A program made the position numbers and the translations under genes. Shown one piece after another: positions 35,409-45,493 of a stretch of 64,000 nt of DNA. The stretch's first letter is position 1, and every line of letters starts with the position of its first letter. The stretch is from Bacteroidetes bacterium B1(2017) (GTDB taxonomy: Bacteria; Bacteroidota; Bacteroidia; UKL13-3), in contig NKJG01000001.1 of the NCBI GenBank assembly GCA_002256395.1, positions 868,001 through 932,000 of the forward strand, written 5' to 3'. Below the pieces are notes generated by a model. It searched no databases. It saw nothing but the letters and a program-made list of their open reading frames with translations, and was not told the origin of the DNA.

Positions 35409-36014
35409 TTAGTTCGAATACGGTATTCTGCTTACAATACTTCTTCCAAGAGTAATTTCATCGGCATATTCAAGTTCGCCACCTACGGCAATTCCTCTAG
35501 AAATAGTGCTAATTTTTATGCCTAATGGTTGCAACTTTCTTGACAGGTAAAACACCGTTGTATCGCCTTCCATATTGGCACTAAGAGCCATTATAATTTC
35601 CTTTGCTTCTAACTCTTTTACGCGGCTAATTAAACTATCAATTTTTAATTGCTCTGGACCAATGCCTTGAATAGGATTAATTAAGCCTCCTAAAACGTGG
35701 TACGTGCCGTAAAACTGGCTTGTATTCTCAATCGCCATTACATCTCTTAGGTCTTCTACCACACAAATAGTTTGTTGATCGCGCTTGGGGTTATTACAAA
35801 TATTGCAGAATTGGGCATCGCTTACATTGTTGCAGCGCTCGCAGAATTGTATCTCTTTGCGCAACTTAATAATGGCCTCACCCATTTTAGTTACCTCATT
35901 TTCTTCTTGTTTCAATAAAAACAACACCATGCGTAAGGCCGATTTTTTGCCTATACCAGGGAATTTGGATAATTCGTTTACAGCCTCTTCTATGAGTGCA
36001 CTTGGATAATTCAT
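35409..36014 (-). CDS. recR: Recombination mediator RecR
   Basis: A 201-residue protein from the ATG at 36014 (MNYPSALIEEAVNELSKFPG). A GTG three codons upstream is also in frame. It has a helix-hairpin-helix FPGIGKKSALRM, a four-cysteine zinc finger (CERCNNVSDAQFCNIC), a Toprim domain beginning TICVVEDLRDVMAIE, and a C-terminal Walker-like segment ISRGIAVGGELEYADE. RecR acts with RecO and RecF to load RecA at gaps. It is divergent from the inositol-monophosphatase gene. Confidence 0.97.
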   Translation of the reverse strand: MNYPSALIEEAVNELSKFPGIGKKSALRMVLFLLKQEENEVTKMGEAIIKLRKEIQFCERCNNVSDAQFCNICNNPKRDQQTICVVEDLRDVMAIENTSQFYGTYHVLGGLINPIQGIGPEQLKIDSLISRVKELEAKEIIMALSANMEGDTTVFYLSRKLQPLGIKISTISRGIAVGGELEYADEITLGRSIVSRIPYSN

Positions 36015-36091
36015 TGCGTGCACAATAGTAAGAATTTTGTTCCTTTTTTAGTTCTACTTTCCCGTATTTTTACCCACTACTTTATTTTATC

Positions 36092-36889
36092 ATGAAAGAT
36101 TTAAAACACATTTGCCAAGAAGCGTGCACCATTGCACAAGAAGCAGGACAATTTATTAGAACCGAACGTCAAAATTTTAAAATGGGTGCGGTTGAAATTA
36201 AGAGCTTTAACCAATTGGTAAGTTATGTAGATAAAACCGCCGAAGAACTCTTGGTTAAAGGTCTTTCAAAGCTTTTGCCCGAAGCTGGTTTTATTACCGA
36301 AGAACAAACAATTGCCACCGAGCAAAAAGAATGGATGTGGATTATTGACCCCTTAGATGGAACCACTAATTTTATTCATAACCTACCGGTGTATAGTGTA
36401 AGCATTGGACTTATGCATCAAAACAAAGTAAAAGTGGGTGTGGTGTATGAGATTAACCATAATGAACTTTTTTACGCTTGGCACCAAGGTGGAGCTTGGC
36501 TTAATGGAAATCAAATTCATGTGAAGACCAATGCTGAGTTAGAAAAATCTTTATTAGCAACAGGCTTTCCTTACTATGATTTTAAAGCCATGGAGCAATA
36601 CTTAAATACCTTAAAGTATTTTATGAAAAACTCACAAGGTATGCGCCGAATGGGCAGTGCTGCGGTTGATTTAGCCTATACCGCTTGCGGTCGTTTTGAT
36701 GGATTTTTTGAATATGGACTTAGCCCTTGGGATATTGCAGGCGGCATTTGCCTAATTGAAGAAGCAGGTGGTATTGTAACAGATTTTGCTGGCAAAGGCG
36801 AATGTGTGTTTAGCAAATCCATTGTAGGTTCCTCTAGCGCATTGTATCCAGCTTTCTCAAAAGTTATTCAAGATAATTTTGGCGAGTAG
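36092..36889 (+). CDS. Inositol-1-monophosphatase family protein (SuhB-like)
   Basis: A 265-residue Mg-dependent phosphatase. Metal-binding motifs are visible: FITEEQT (E70 and E71 region), IIDPLDGTTNFIHNLP (D86, D89) and SPWDIAGGICLIEEAGG near the C-terminus. The family hydrolyses inositol phosphate and related sugar or nucleotide phosphates, so the exact substrate is open. Its length is standard. It stands alone on the plus strand, followed after 40 bp by the YkuD_2-like gene. Confidence 0.92.
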   Translation: MKDLKHICQEACTIAQEAGQFIRTERQNFKMGAVEIKSFNQLVSYVDKTAEELLVKGLSKLLPEAGFITEEQTIATEQKEWMWIIDPLDGTTNFIHNLPVYSVSIGLMHQNKVKVGVVYEINHNELFYAWHQGGAWLNGNQIHVKTNAELEKSLLATGFPYYDFKAMEQYLNTLKYFMKNSQGMRRMGSAAVDLAYTACGRFDGFFEYGLSPWDIAGGICLIEEAGGIVTDFAGKGECVFSKSIVGSSSALYPAFSKVIQDNFGE

Positions 36890-36929
36890 CTTTTATAATT
36901 TCTAATCAGGTGTTGGCGTTACTTATCAC

Positions 36930-37559
36930 ATGCCACCTTTTCAACTTTACTTTATCTTACTTTTTAATTTCTGGACCTGCACGCCAAGTTCAAATTCTGC
37001 CTCAAAAACCCAAGAGAAACCTGCGGGTATGAGCTATGTTAAAACCAAACAGAAAGCTAAAGAAGCCTTAGCCTATTGCCAAGCAAAGGGCTATAATACG
37101 CAACGTTGCATTTTAATAGACATGAGTGTACATAGCGGTTTGAACCGATTTGTACTCTGGGATTTTAAGAGAGACACCATTGTTCATACGAGCTTAGTAG
37201 GCCATGGGTGCTGCGATAATAATTGGAATACAGATGAATCAAAAGATAAGCCTAAGTTTAGCAATACAGATGGAAGCCATTGCTCGGCTTTAGGGAAATA
37301 TAAAATAGGCCAAAGAGCCTATAGCAATTGGGGTGTACATATTAAATACGAACTGCACGGATTAGAAAATTCTAATAGCAATGCCTATGCAAGGCTTATT
37401 GTTTTTCACTCTTGGGAAGCTGTAACTAATGAAGAAGTTTATCCCAACGGAACACCCGAAGGCTGGGGCTGCCCCACGCTCTCAAACGAAAGCTTCCTAA
37501 AAGTAGATCCGCTCATTAAAAACTCCTCAAAAAACATCCTCCTCTGGATCTATAAGTAA
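36930..37559 (+). CDS. YkuD_2-type L,D-transpeptidase-like catalytic domain protein
   Basis: A 209-residue exported protein. The N-terminus is hydrophobic with a cysteine at residue 17 (NFWTCTPSS), so it may be a lipoprotein, although the lipobox is not canonical. The catalytic domain shows HSGLNRFVLWDFKRDTIVH, then SHCSALGKYKIGQRAYSNWG, and GWGCPTLSNESF, whose cysteine is the expected nucleophile. These are hallmarks of the murein L,D-transpeptidase catalytic domain family widespread in Bacteroidota. The actual reaction of this subfamily has rarely been tested. Confidence 0.8.
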   Translation: MPPFQLYFILLFNFWTCTPSSNSASKTQEKPAGMSYVKTKQKAKEALAYCQAKGYNTQRCILIDMSVHSGLNRFVLWDFKRDTIVHTSLVGHGCCDNNWNTDESKDKPKFSNTDGSHCSALGKYKIGQRAYSNWGVHIKYELHGLENSNSNAYARLIVFHSWEAVTNEEVYPNGTPEGWGCPTLSNESFLKVDPLIKNSSKNILLWIYK

Positions 37560-37627
37560 ATCACCCTCCACCTACGCTAAAGCTTCGGTGGACGAAGCTC
37601 GCCCCACTTCCTCACGCTTTCTTCCCA

Positions 37628-37672
37628 CGTCAGTCTGAGCCCCGTCGTTCTTCGTCAGTCTGAGCCCCGTCG
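37628..37672. repeat. Two copies of CGTCAGTCTGAGCCCCGTCG
   Basis: The 20-bp word occurs at 37628-37647 and 37653-37672, a 25-bp period. The second copy overlaps the 3' end of the O-methyltransferase gene and supplies its last codons and stop. Words of this kind (GTCAGTCTGAG...GTCGAAGAC) are familiar as dispersed intergenic repeats in Bacteroidota genomes. Confidence 0.7.
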
Positions 37673-38308
37673 AAGACCCATCATCATCCCATCCCTCAAC
37701 GGCAAGAGCATGCACTCAATTCTAGGATCACTTTGTAGCTTTTTATTAAAGGCATCTATCAATTGGGTATCCTTATCCTTAGCCAACGATTTTTCATCTA
37801 CCACTTTGCCACTCCACAAAACATTATCAGCTAGAATTAAACCCCCTGGAGTAAGCTTATCTATAATTAAATCATAATACTTAGAGTAACTACTTTTATC
37901 GGCATCAATAAATACTAAATCAAATGTTTGTGGTAAGGTTCTAATAATTTGATACGCATCGCCAATAATATGTTGAATCTTATTTTCGTAACCCGCTTCT
38001 TTTACAAAACTCATCACCAAATCTTCTAATTCTGGGTTCACATCAATGGTAATTAACTTACCTCCTTCTTGCAATCCTTCAGCTAAACAAATGGCCGAAT
38101 AACCCGTATAGGTTCCAATCTCTAAAATACTCTTGGGCTTATGCAATTTGCTAATCATAGATAAGAAGCGGCCTTGTAAATGCCCGCTAAGCATGCGTGG
38201 TTGCAACACTCGTGCATGCGTGTATCTATTTAATTTTTGTAATACTTCTGGCTCTGCAGAACTATGTTGCTCGCAGTAATGTTGTAATTCTTCCGATAAA
38301 AATTCCAT
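37655..38308 (-). CDS. Class I SAM-dependent O-methyltransferase (caffeoyl-CoA/catechol type)
   Basis: A 217-residue enzyme. The S-adenosylmethionine site is visible as ILEIGTYTGYSAICLAEGL (motif I), followed by LITIDVNPELE and the metal-binding segment FDLVFIDADKSSYSKYYDLI, then GGLILADNVLWSGKV. This matches bacterial O-methyltransferases of the YrrM/caffeoyl-CoA type, which act on small catechol-like or tRNA substrates. Here the substrate is unknown. The C-terminal GLRRGSD is encoded by an intergenic repeat, so the original tail may have been replaced. It lies 2 bp after sprA. Confidence 0.88.
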   Translation of the reverse strand: MEFLSEELQHYCEQHSSAEPEVLQKLNRYTHARVLQPRMLSGHLQGRFLSMISKLHKPKSILEIGTYTGYSAICLAEGLQEGGKLITIDVNPELEDLVMSFVKEAGYENKIQHIIGDAYQIIRTLPQTFDLVFIDADKSSYSKYYDLIIDKLTPGGLILADNVLWSGKVVDEKSLAKDKDTQLIDAFNKKLQSDPRIECMLLPLRDGMMMGLRRGSD

Positions 38309-38310
38309 GC

Positions 38311-41300
38311 CTATTGAATGGTATAGCGAATAGAAAATCCGCCACTGGTAATAATGGTTGGGAATGAGTTAGAGGTATACGGATTCGTTCTACGTCTATC
38401 ATAGAAAATACGCAACATCAATTTCTCATTAATCATATAATCTATGGTTGGCTTAATACTAAGTACATTCTGACCCGATACTGGATCATTTGTAGGCCTA
38501 TCTAAATTACGCACCTTGGTTACGTTTTCACGAATACTAAAGTCGAACCTAAAGTTGATATCATTCTTTAATTTTATTCTACGACCACCTGATGTTATTG
38601 GCAATACCAATTTGTTGGTTCTATAACCAATTCCAAACACATATTCTTTTCCATTTTGCTCGTTTAATTGTCTATTACCTAAAGCAAAATTCATGGTTCT
38701 ATCTTGGTTGTATTTAAAGCTAGTAGTAACATTATTAACCAAGGTAATATCAATACCAATCAATGGCCCAAAACGCTCTACAATGCTTATTTGGCGTATA
38801 ACATAAGCCGGAGCAAAGTCGTTGCTAATAGTGGTATTTCTAGCGGTATCCATGACCGTTTGAAAGCCTGCTACATTATACGTACTTTGATACGACGATT
38901 GAATATTAACATTGCTTGCAAACTCTTTTACCAAGGCTAATTTACTTAAACCATTATAAGTAACTTTCCAATTTGGTATTGGGAAATTTTGGAATGGCGA
39001 TAAGCTAACCGTTTTGGCATCTACGCCTCTATAAGCCGCTAAAAACGCAGGAATTAACACATCTTGTTGGTATGGACCATAGCCCGAAGGAAAGGTATCA
39101 GTAGGCACTGCCACTCCTTTTTGAGCTGCCAATCTGCGTGCAATTTCAATTCTATTGGCTTCAAATTGCTTAAACACCTCACTTACACCATTGCCATCTT
39201 CTTTAGAAAAAGCAGTTCTAATAACACTGTAACTAATGCTATAGCTACCTTGTTCTATAGGCGTTCCAAAGTCTCTATACATACCACCGTTGCTATCTGG
39301 ATCGTACCTAAAATAAGCCGTTAAATTGCGTGAATAATTTTTAGACGCATTAAACTCTATTCTAAAATCTTCTATAGGTTCAATTAAGGCACGTGCAGTT
39401 ATTGCCTCTTGGTAGTTTTGAATATACGGATTAACAATTCGAGGGTCTTTACTTATCCAACCATTATCTGCCGCTTTAAACCTAAAGTTTGGATCTTGCA
39501 TACCAAAAATAAAATCAAAGCCTGGGCCGCCATTATCATAATTCTGACCCAAGTATTGTGGCTTTGGATAAAAACCTGGCATGGCTGTACCACGTGTGGT
39601 GCTGTAGGTTCCGCCTGCATTCTTCACCATAGTAAGTAACTTAACCGGCACCACAACCCACATTGGATATTTATCTCTCGTATTCTCTTCCTTTTCTGGC
39701 TTGGCATTTAAGCCATCTTTTGAATCGGCAGGTTTTTTCTTTGGCTTAGGCTGCGAGGCTTGTTTAGGGTTTGTGATTTTTCTGTAGATCCCAAACTTAT
39801 TATAAAACTGAACAAAGTTTAAGTTCAAATTCCATTGTTGCTGCTGCGAGTTTTGAATGGTATTACCCAAACTATCTGCTGCTGGTGGCGCCTGCAACCA
39901 TTGGAAGTTTGCCGTATAGTTATAGCTAAGCTGACTAACCCAACTCATATAAGGCAGCTTGCCAATTGGAATATTATAATTAAAACGAGCTGTTTGATCA
40001 TACTTAGTTGTGCGACCACCCTTCCAAAAATTCTGCTTAATAGAGTCTTGCTTATCTGGAGTGGTTGGACCAATTTTCCCGGCAGGTTCATCCACACGTG
40101 CATCGGCGGTGGCATTAAAGTCTAATTTTAAATTACGCGTTACATCATACCTAAACTCATAATACCTGCGCATGGTAAACATCTTATCATATAATACAGG
40201 TAAAGCGGTTTCTCTGCTATCATTATTTCGGTTCAGCAATTCACCATAACGTCTGTCGGCTTCAAGCCTAACGCCCCATCCAGCAGGTAGGTAATTAAGG
40301 TTAAAGTCTTTTATAATCTCTAAATTCTTATTCTTAATTTTCTTAAACGGCTCAAAAGGCTTGTTCACAAAATTATAATTGTAGGTAATCATACCCTTAT
40401 AATTTTTGATATTATTATACTCTAATGTTTGATTGCGCTTAAGCAATTCGGTATACGAATAGGTAAACGCAAAATTCTCCACATCCCACGGATAGGCGCG
40501 CTTAGCTCCTACTCTGTTTTTCCTAACATTGGTAAAATTAAAACTCTTTCGAGCCGTATAATCATCGGCTGCCCTACTTATTTGGTCGCTGCGCTCTGGA
40601 TTAGTAGTCTCATTTATCTCCTTCTGCAACTTAGTATCTGGGTTTAAAGGATTATAGTAAGGTCTAATAATTGTGTTGCCATAGGAGAAGAAAAATGGCA
40701 ATGATATTCCCGATGTTTTAGGGAAGAATTTACCTAATTCAAAATTGGTTTGTACATCGTAAATATAGTTATCGGCCATACTACGCTCAATTAACTTTTT
40801 ATCTATACCACCCCAACCAACACTCTTATAACTACCACTTAATTGAACGCTACCAAAATCGGCTAACTTAGCCAAAACTCTACCTGTTGCCGCATCGCCA
40901 CCAACGGTGTTAAAATCGGTCATGCGCAATTCATTAAACCAAACTTCGGCACATTTTGGTAAACCATCATCGGTGGTACTTCCAGGCCTGCGTTTTGGAT
41001 TACGCACACCCATCATCATCATGCGAAGCTGACTATAATCTGGCATACCCACAACGGTATACGTTGCATTACCTACCTGCCGGCTATAAGGCGCGCTAAA
41101 GGCAATTCCACTATTGGTTCGGGCAATTTTAGTATTAATCATTTCCTCCAATAAAATGGTCATCTCATTTGCCGATGGCCAAATTACAGCTGGATCGCTC
41201 GCCTCAGAAGGAGTTACTTGTAAAGGAATTTCAAACTCGTAATAGTTATTGGTTAAATCTGTTCCGAACCTAAAGAAGGCTGTTAACTCATCGTTCTTTA

Positions 41301-44300
41301 AATTGGTTCCTTCGGCATGAACAAACAAACGCAATTTTCCATATTGTCTTAAATCTACATTGGTGCTTTTGAATACACCACGCGCATCGCCATCTTTTAA
41401 ATTACAGGCCAGTAAACTTAAAGATTGCTCATTTTGTTGAATGCTGGTTGGCGAACTAAAATCTATCTCGCGTTGAATGCCCGGAGGCACCGCATAAATA
41501 ATAGGTTTACGTTGTCCGTTCTTTTCAATATTTACTGTTGAAACCACAAACTGTGTATTGTCTGTAGGGTCAACCGGCTTATGCTCTCCACCTGCCTCTA
41601 AATTATTTAAGTACTTACGCCAATCGGCTCTTACCAATTGCAAAGTTGCCAAACGCATGGTTATTGGTTCATTAAACCCACGCATATACATACGTATAAA
41701 ACGTATCGATTTAAAATCATTTATCTCTCCTACTTTACGCTCAAATTCGCGTACTGGAATTTTTAATTGATACCATTTTTCTTGCGCATAATCTCCATTA
41801 ATAAACTTAGCAGAAGTGGTCAGTGTATCGGTCACAAAGTTTCGTCCAATGATAAACGCATCGCGTGCAATTTCTACTTTGTATTGGAAATATTCTTCTA
41901 CTCCATTTACCGTATAATCGCGGTTCAAATCTTCGTTGTCTGGCACATTGGTAGCGGCAGTTGGGTAGTTCTCGCCATTCGGACTTTGATCTATAGTTGG
42001 GGAGTTTCCTTGATGACGATTATACTTTTTATATCTATCCAATAAACCCACTTTATCAGTATCATAATCGTTACCTAAATAGTAATGGTAATTATCATTG
42101 GCAGGGTCTTTAGTTGCATTTAAATAGGCGGTAGAAGTTGGGCCAAATTTGGTTAACACTTGTTTTACATAAGGCTCATCAAAATAGCTACGTTCGCCAT
42201 CATCGTTTAATCCATCAATACCAATATCTTGGTTTTTGCGCACATTGGCATCGGCATCAAATGCATAGTTAATTACGGGAGCCCTTGGCACGCGGCCCCA
42301 TACAGTAGTGTCAACCTGGGCCAATTGATCTGCATTATCATTTTTTGGCAATCCATTTTCTGCCGATCTGCGGTTATCACGTAAAATGTCCTCTGAGATA
42401 TTTCCTAAATTCAAATACAAATACCCTCTATCAACACTTGCAGGCTTATCGGCAAATGGATCCATCACCCACATTTCTATATAATCTATATTGGCTTGCT
42501 CAAAATCGTTTTGATCAATCTTACGCATAATACCACCCCAATTTGTGCTTGGATTTTTTAAGGTACCATCGGCATTTAAATCGCTTGTATTAAAATTATA
42601 CGGACCTTTTTCACTCGGGTAAAAGCTAATATCAAAGGTTGGCAAAGTAGTTGGCAAGCCTTGTTGTATTTGCTTATTTTTAAATACATCTTGTTGCAAT
42701 ACCTCACGCGTAGCATGGGTTGATAAAGATGCAGGGTCTTGCTTTAAATGTGCAGGTGTAAAAGCATCGTTTCTATAGAAAGTGGTTGCAATGGTATACC
42801 AAGCTAAATTGGCACGTTTAAAGCCATACTCTAATTTATTAAGAGAGTTACCTTCTGGAAAATTATCCGGTTGTCCTTGCGGCGTACTTGCCAATGCCCA
42901 AGTATTTCCCATGCGCAAATCAAAAGGAGTTTCTGCACCTTCAAAATCATCCAAATAAGCCGTTCCTTTTTGGCTCAACGATTTTTGAACACCTGGTATT
43001 AAACGCGCATACTCACCACTAATTGTAACGTTTGAGGGCTCCTTGGTTTCTATAAATGGAAGCTTATCTACTAATCTTGTTAAGAAATTAGATTGCTTGG
43101 TAAAGGTTCCATCTACCCCTACAATCATATTTGAAATAGGCTCTTCACCAATATTTACTTTTGGCGTAAGTGGGCGCTCATTTAAGTACATAAAGGTTGA
43201 ACCTAAAACCAAAGCAGGGCTGTATTTATAATCGAACCTAGCACCCAATAAACTCTTTTGTTGTATTTGAAATAGGTTATTACTTTCTGATGAAACCTTA
43301 ATAACTGCACCCGAATTTAGCAAGGCGCTATTTACAATTTTTACTCGGCCTAAATTATAATCAACTATATAATCTGAGTTCTCGGTAAGCGGAGCTCCAT
43401 TACTAGTAACTTTTACCGAGCCTCTTGGCACATTGGTTGAACCTAAAGAAATTTCATTGGTGCTTGATCCTTGGTAACTTCCACGTAAGAAAAACTTATT
43501 ATATTGTGGTTGCTGAACCGCCGAAAATCGCGTGGAATCATACAAGGCAAAGAAGCAATAATAGTTAGCCAGGTTGGGATCGGTACTAAACTTTGTTTGC
43601 AAATATTTACCAAATGGCTCAACCGTTGGCAAGAATACTCTACCCGTTTGCGAGTTTACCGTTATACCTTCCACATAATCAAACAAACCATCCGACACTG
43701 CTTCTTGCTGTGTGTTCATTTTATCTAAGCCAAACACATTTAGCAAAGGCAAATTACTTAAAGCAGGCTCATTTCTAACAGGCAAATAATTTAAATCACT
43801 ACCACTTGGGTCATCGGCATAAACTAAGTTTAACTTAAAGTCTTTTGATTGTATTTGGAACGAACCTAAAGAATACACATTCTTCATCATCAAATCCCAA
43901 ATAGGTAAATCGGGTCTTAAGCTTGGGCCCTTCAACATCTTTAAAAACAACACTTCAGGGTTGTCTGTATTACGTGGAATATCCATGCTAAAATCACCCA
44001 CTTTAAAGGGAATTCCATTTACCGTTCCTTCGTAGGCCACACATAATACATCATCGTTATTAAGCGCTTGGTTCAAACTTACATACCCTAAACGGGCATT
44101 AAACGTAAATTCATTAGGACCTAATTGACGCGCAAAATTTATGATTTGATATTGCGAAATAGGCTTCAAATTTGTGGTGGCAAACTCTTCAGATAATTTG
44201 TTTTCTATTTTATAACTCGCCCTGTAATTAGCAGCCAGAGCGGGATTTCCGTATCCATTTAAGTAGGTGTTGGCATTATTGGCATCATACAAATTGTTTA

Positions 44301-45477
44301 CTCCACTACCCAATTCTATGCCTGCATTTACCTTCCAATATTTATTATCTAGGTGTTTACCTTCACCCATATCGGTAAACCCTACCACATCTCTCGATTG
44401 CTCAAAACTTCCACTTCTATTGGTAACCCAAACCTCTACACGTGTAATAACAACAGGCGATCCAACAAAGGGTAAGTTCTTTAACCAACCCTCATAATTA
44501 TCTCTAAAGTAATGTGCCAAGAAATAATGGCGGTTCATATCATAGCCATCACATTGAATATTAAACGGAGTAGTGGTGGTTCCACCCGCTAATTCTGTTT
44601 CTTGTGTTTTACCTCTTTGCTGACTCACAACTCCAGTTACAGTAAGCTTTCCAAACTGCATAGTTGTTTTTACACCAAATAAACTTGAGCTACCTTGTAT
44701 TAAACTTGAGTTTAAAGGCAAGCTTACATTTCCTAATTCAATCTTCTTAATAATATCATCTTCCTTACCCGCAAAATCCAACTTCATTTGATTTTCAAAC
44801 TCAAAGGTAGCCTCGGTATCATAATTCATGTTTACCTTAAGCTTATCGCCCACTTGGCCGGTAACGTTTAATTGAATTTTTTGTTTAAAATCAAACTGAC
44901 CTGTTTTTTGTTGCCTTAAACTAAAGGCTGGGTTGCGAACGGTATTAAAGTTTCCGGCAAAAATAATTTCGGCCGTTCCTCTTGGGCGAATATCAATAAT
45001 TCCATTCCCAAAAATTTTATCAACCACTTTATTGCCCACATTTATTTGAGGCAAAATACCGCCGCCCTTGGCAAAGTTTTGTGCTTGGGCTCTCGATCTA
45101 AAATAATCACTATTATTTTTATCCGCTGTGGCTTTAAGCTGTTCAGAGATAGATGAAGAAGCAGGCAGTTTAAAATCTAGGTCGCCAATTTTTGAAGATT
45201 TATCGTAGCGATATTTTTCACTATCAAGAGTATATTTCTCTTTAAAAACGGCAGGATCTGCTAAATCAAAAGGATTCCTTTTGCCAGTAGCTTCATAAGG
45301 TTTTTTGTCTTTTATTGGATACTTAAGCTTTGCATTCTCGCCACTATCAGGGGGTGCAAGCGAAAAATCCCGCAATCTGTGAGGAGCAGAGCGGGGTGTA
45401 GCGTTCCATACCATTGTTAATACAAAGGCGAACGATAGAGTTACTTTTAGATATGTTAATTTAGAGCTACGGTACAA
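38311..45477 (-). CDS. sprA: SprA, type IX secretion translocon/gliding motility outer-membrane protein
   Basis: A giant 2388-residue outer-membrane protein, the usual SprA size. The N-terminus has a signal-like hydrophobic stretch (LKVTLSFAFVLTMVW). The long body is rich in aromatic beta-strands, and the C-terminus ends GGFSIRYTIQ as a barrel protein should. Recognisable SprA blocks include the early KIFGNGIIDIRPRGTAEIIF and TGQVGDKLKVNMNYDTEATF. SprA forms the type IX pore for proteins with C-terminal sorting domains. The start codon appears to be TTG at 45477; an in-frame stop lies four codons upstream, and the first ATG is codon 22. Placement after ruvA is common in Bacteroidota. Confidence 0.95.
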   Translation of the reverse strand: MYRSSKLTYLKVTLSFAFVLTMVWNATPRSAPHRLRDFSLAPPDSGENAKLKYPIKDKKPYEATGKRNPFDLADPAVFKEKYTLDSEKYRYDKSSKIGDLDFKLPASSSISEQLKATADKNNSDYFRSRAQAQNFAKGGGILPQINVGNKVVDKIFGNGIIDIRPRGTAEIIFAGNFNTVRNPAFSLRQQKTGQFDFKQKIQLNVTGQVGDKLKVNMNYDTEATFEFENQMKLDFAGKEDDIIKKIELGNVSLPLNSSLIQGSSSLFGVKTTMQFGKLTVTGVVSQQRGKTQETELAGGTTTTPFNIQCDGYDMNRHYFLAHYFRDNYEGWLKNLPFVGSPVVITRVEVWVTNRSGSFEQSRDVVGFTDMGEGKHLDNKYWKVNAGIELGSGVNNLYDANNANTYLNGYGNPALAANYRASYKIENKLSEEFATTNLKPISQYQIINFARQLGPNEFTFNARLGYVSLNQALNNDDVLCVAYEGTVNGIPFKVGDFSMDIPRNTDNPEVLFLKMLKGPSLRPDLPIWDLMMKNVYSLGSFQIQSKDFKLNLVYADDPSGSDLNYLPVRNEPALSNLPLLNVFGLDKMNTQQEAVSDGLFDYVEGITVNSQTGRVFLPTVEPFGKYLQTKFSTDPNLANYYCFFALYDSTRFSAVQQPQYNKFFLRGSYQGSSTNEISLGSTNVPRGSVKVTSNGAPLTENSDYIVDYNLGRVKIVNSALLNSGAVIKVSSESNNLFQIQQKSLLGARFDYKYSPALVLGSTFMYLNERPLTPKVNIGEEPISNMIVGVDGTFTKQSNFLTRLVDKLPFIETKEPSNVTISGEYARLIPGVQKSLSQKGTAYLDDFEGAETPFDLRMGNTWALASTPQGQPDNFPEGNSLNKLEYGFKRANLAWYTIATTFYRNDAFTPAHLKQDPASLSTHATREVLQQDVFKNKQIQQGLPTTLPTFDISFYPSEKGPYNFNTSDLNADGTLKNPSTNWGGIMRKIDQNDFEQANIDYIEMWVMDPFADKPASVDRGYLYLNLGNISEDILRDNRRSAENGLPKNDNADQLAQVDTTVWGRVPRAPVINYAFDADANVRKNQDIGIDGLNDDGERSYFDEPYVKQVLTKFGPTSTAYLNATKDPANDNYHYYLGNDYDTDKVGLLDRYKKYNRHQGNSPTIDQSPNGENYPTAATNVPDNEDLNRDYTVNGVEEYFQYKVEIARDAFIIGRNFVTDTLTTSAKFINGDYAQEKWYQLKIPVREFERKVGEINDFKSIRFIRMYMRGFNEPITMRLATLQLVRADWRKYLNNLEAGGEHKPVDPTDNTQFVVSTVNIEKNGQRKPIIYAVPPGIQREIDFSSPTSIQQNEQSLSLLACNLKDGDARGVFKSTNVDLRQYGKLRLFVHAEGTNLKNDELTAFFRFGTDLTNNYYEFEIPLQVTPSEASDPAVIWPSANEMTILLEEMINTKIARTNSGIAFSAPYSRQVGNATYTVVGMPDYSQLRMMMMGVRNPKRRPGSTTDDGLPKCAEVWFNELRMTDFNTVGGDAATGRVLAKLADFGSVQLSGSYKSVGWGGIDKKLIERSMADNYIYDVQTNFELGKFFPKTSGISLPFFFSYGNTIIRPYYNPLNPDTKLQKEINETTNPERSDQISRAADDYTARKSFNFTNVRKNRVGAKRAYPWDVENFAFTYSYTELLKRNQTLEYNNIKNYKGMITYNYNFVNKPFEPFKKIKNKNLEIIKDFNLNYLPAGWGVRLEADRRYGELLNRNNDSRETALPVLYDKMFTMRRYYEFRYDVTRNLKLDFNATADARVDEPAGKIGPTTPDKQDSIKQNFWKGGRTTKYDQTARFNYNIPIGKLPYMSWVSQLSYNYTANFQWLQAPPAADSLGNTIQNSQQQQWNLNLNFVQFYNKFGIYRKITNPKQASQPKPKKKPADSKDGLNAKPEKEENTRDKYPMWVVVPVKLLTMVKNAGGTYSTTRGTAMPGFYPKPQYLGQNYDNGGPGFDFIFGMQDPNFRFKAADNGWISKDPRIVNPYIQNYQEAITARALIEPIEDFRIEFNASKNYSRNLTAYFRYDPDSNGGMYRDFGTPIEQGSYSISYSVIRTAFSKEDGNGVSEVFKQFEANRIEIARRLAAQKGVAVPTDTFPSGYGPYQQDVLIPAFLAAYRGVDAKTVSLSPFQNFPIPNWKVTYNGLSKLALVKEFASNVNIQSSYQSTYNVAGFQTVMDTARNTTISNDFAPAYVIRQISIVERFGPLIGIDITLVNNVTTSFKYNQDRTMNFALGNRQLNEQNGKEYVFGIGYRTNKLVLPITSGGRRIKLKNDINFRFDFSIRENVTKVRNLDRPTNDPVSGQNVLSIKPTIDYMINEKLMLRIFYDRRRTNPYTSNSFPTIITSGGFSIRYTIQ

Positions 45478-45493
45478 TGTAGAAGTTTATCCA

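Noticed and set aside
38704..44497. Many plus-strand frames opposite sprA
   Set aside because: They are antisense shadows of a long, well-supported coding sequence.
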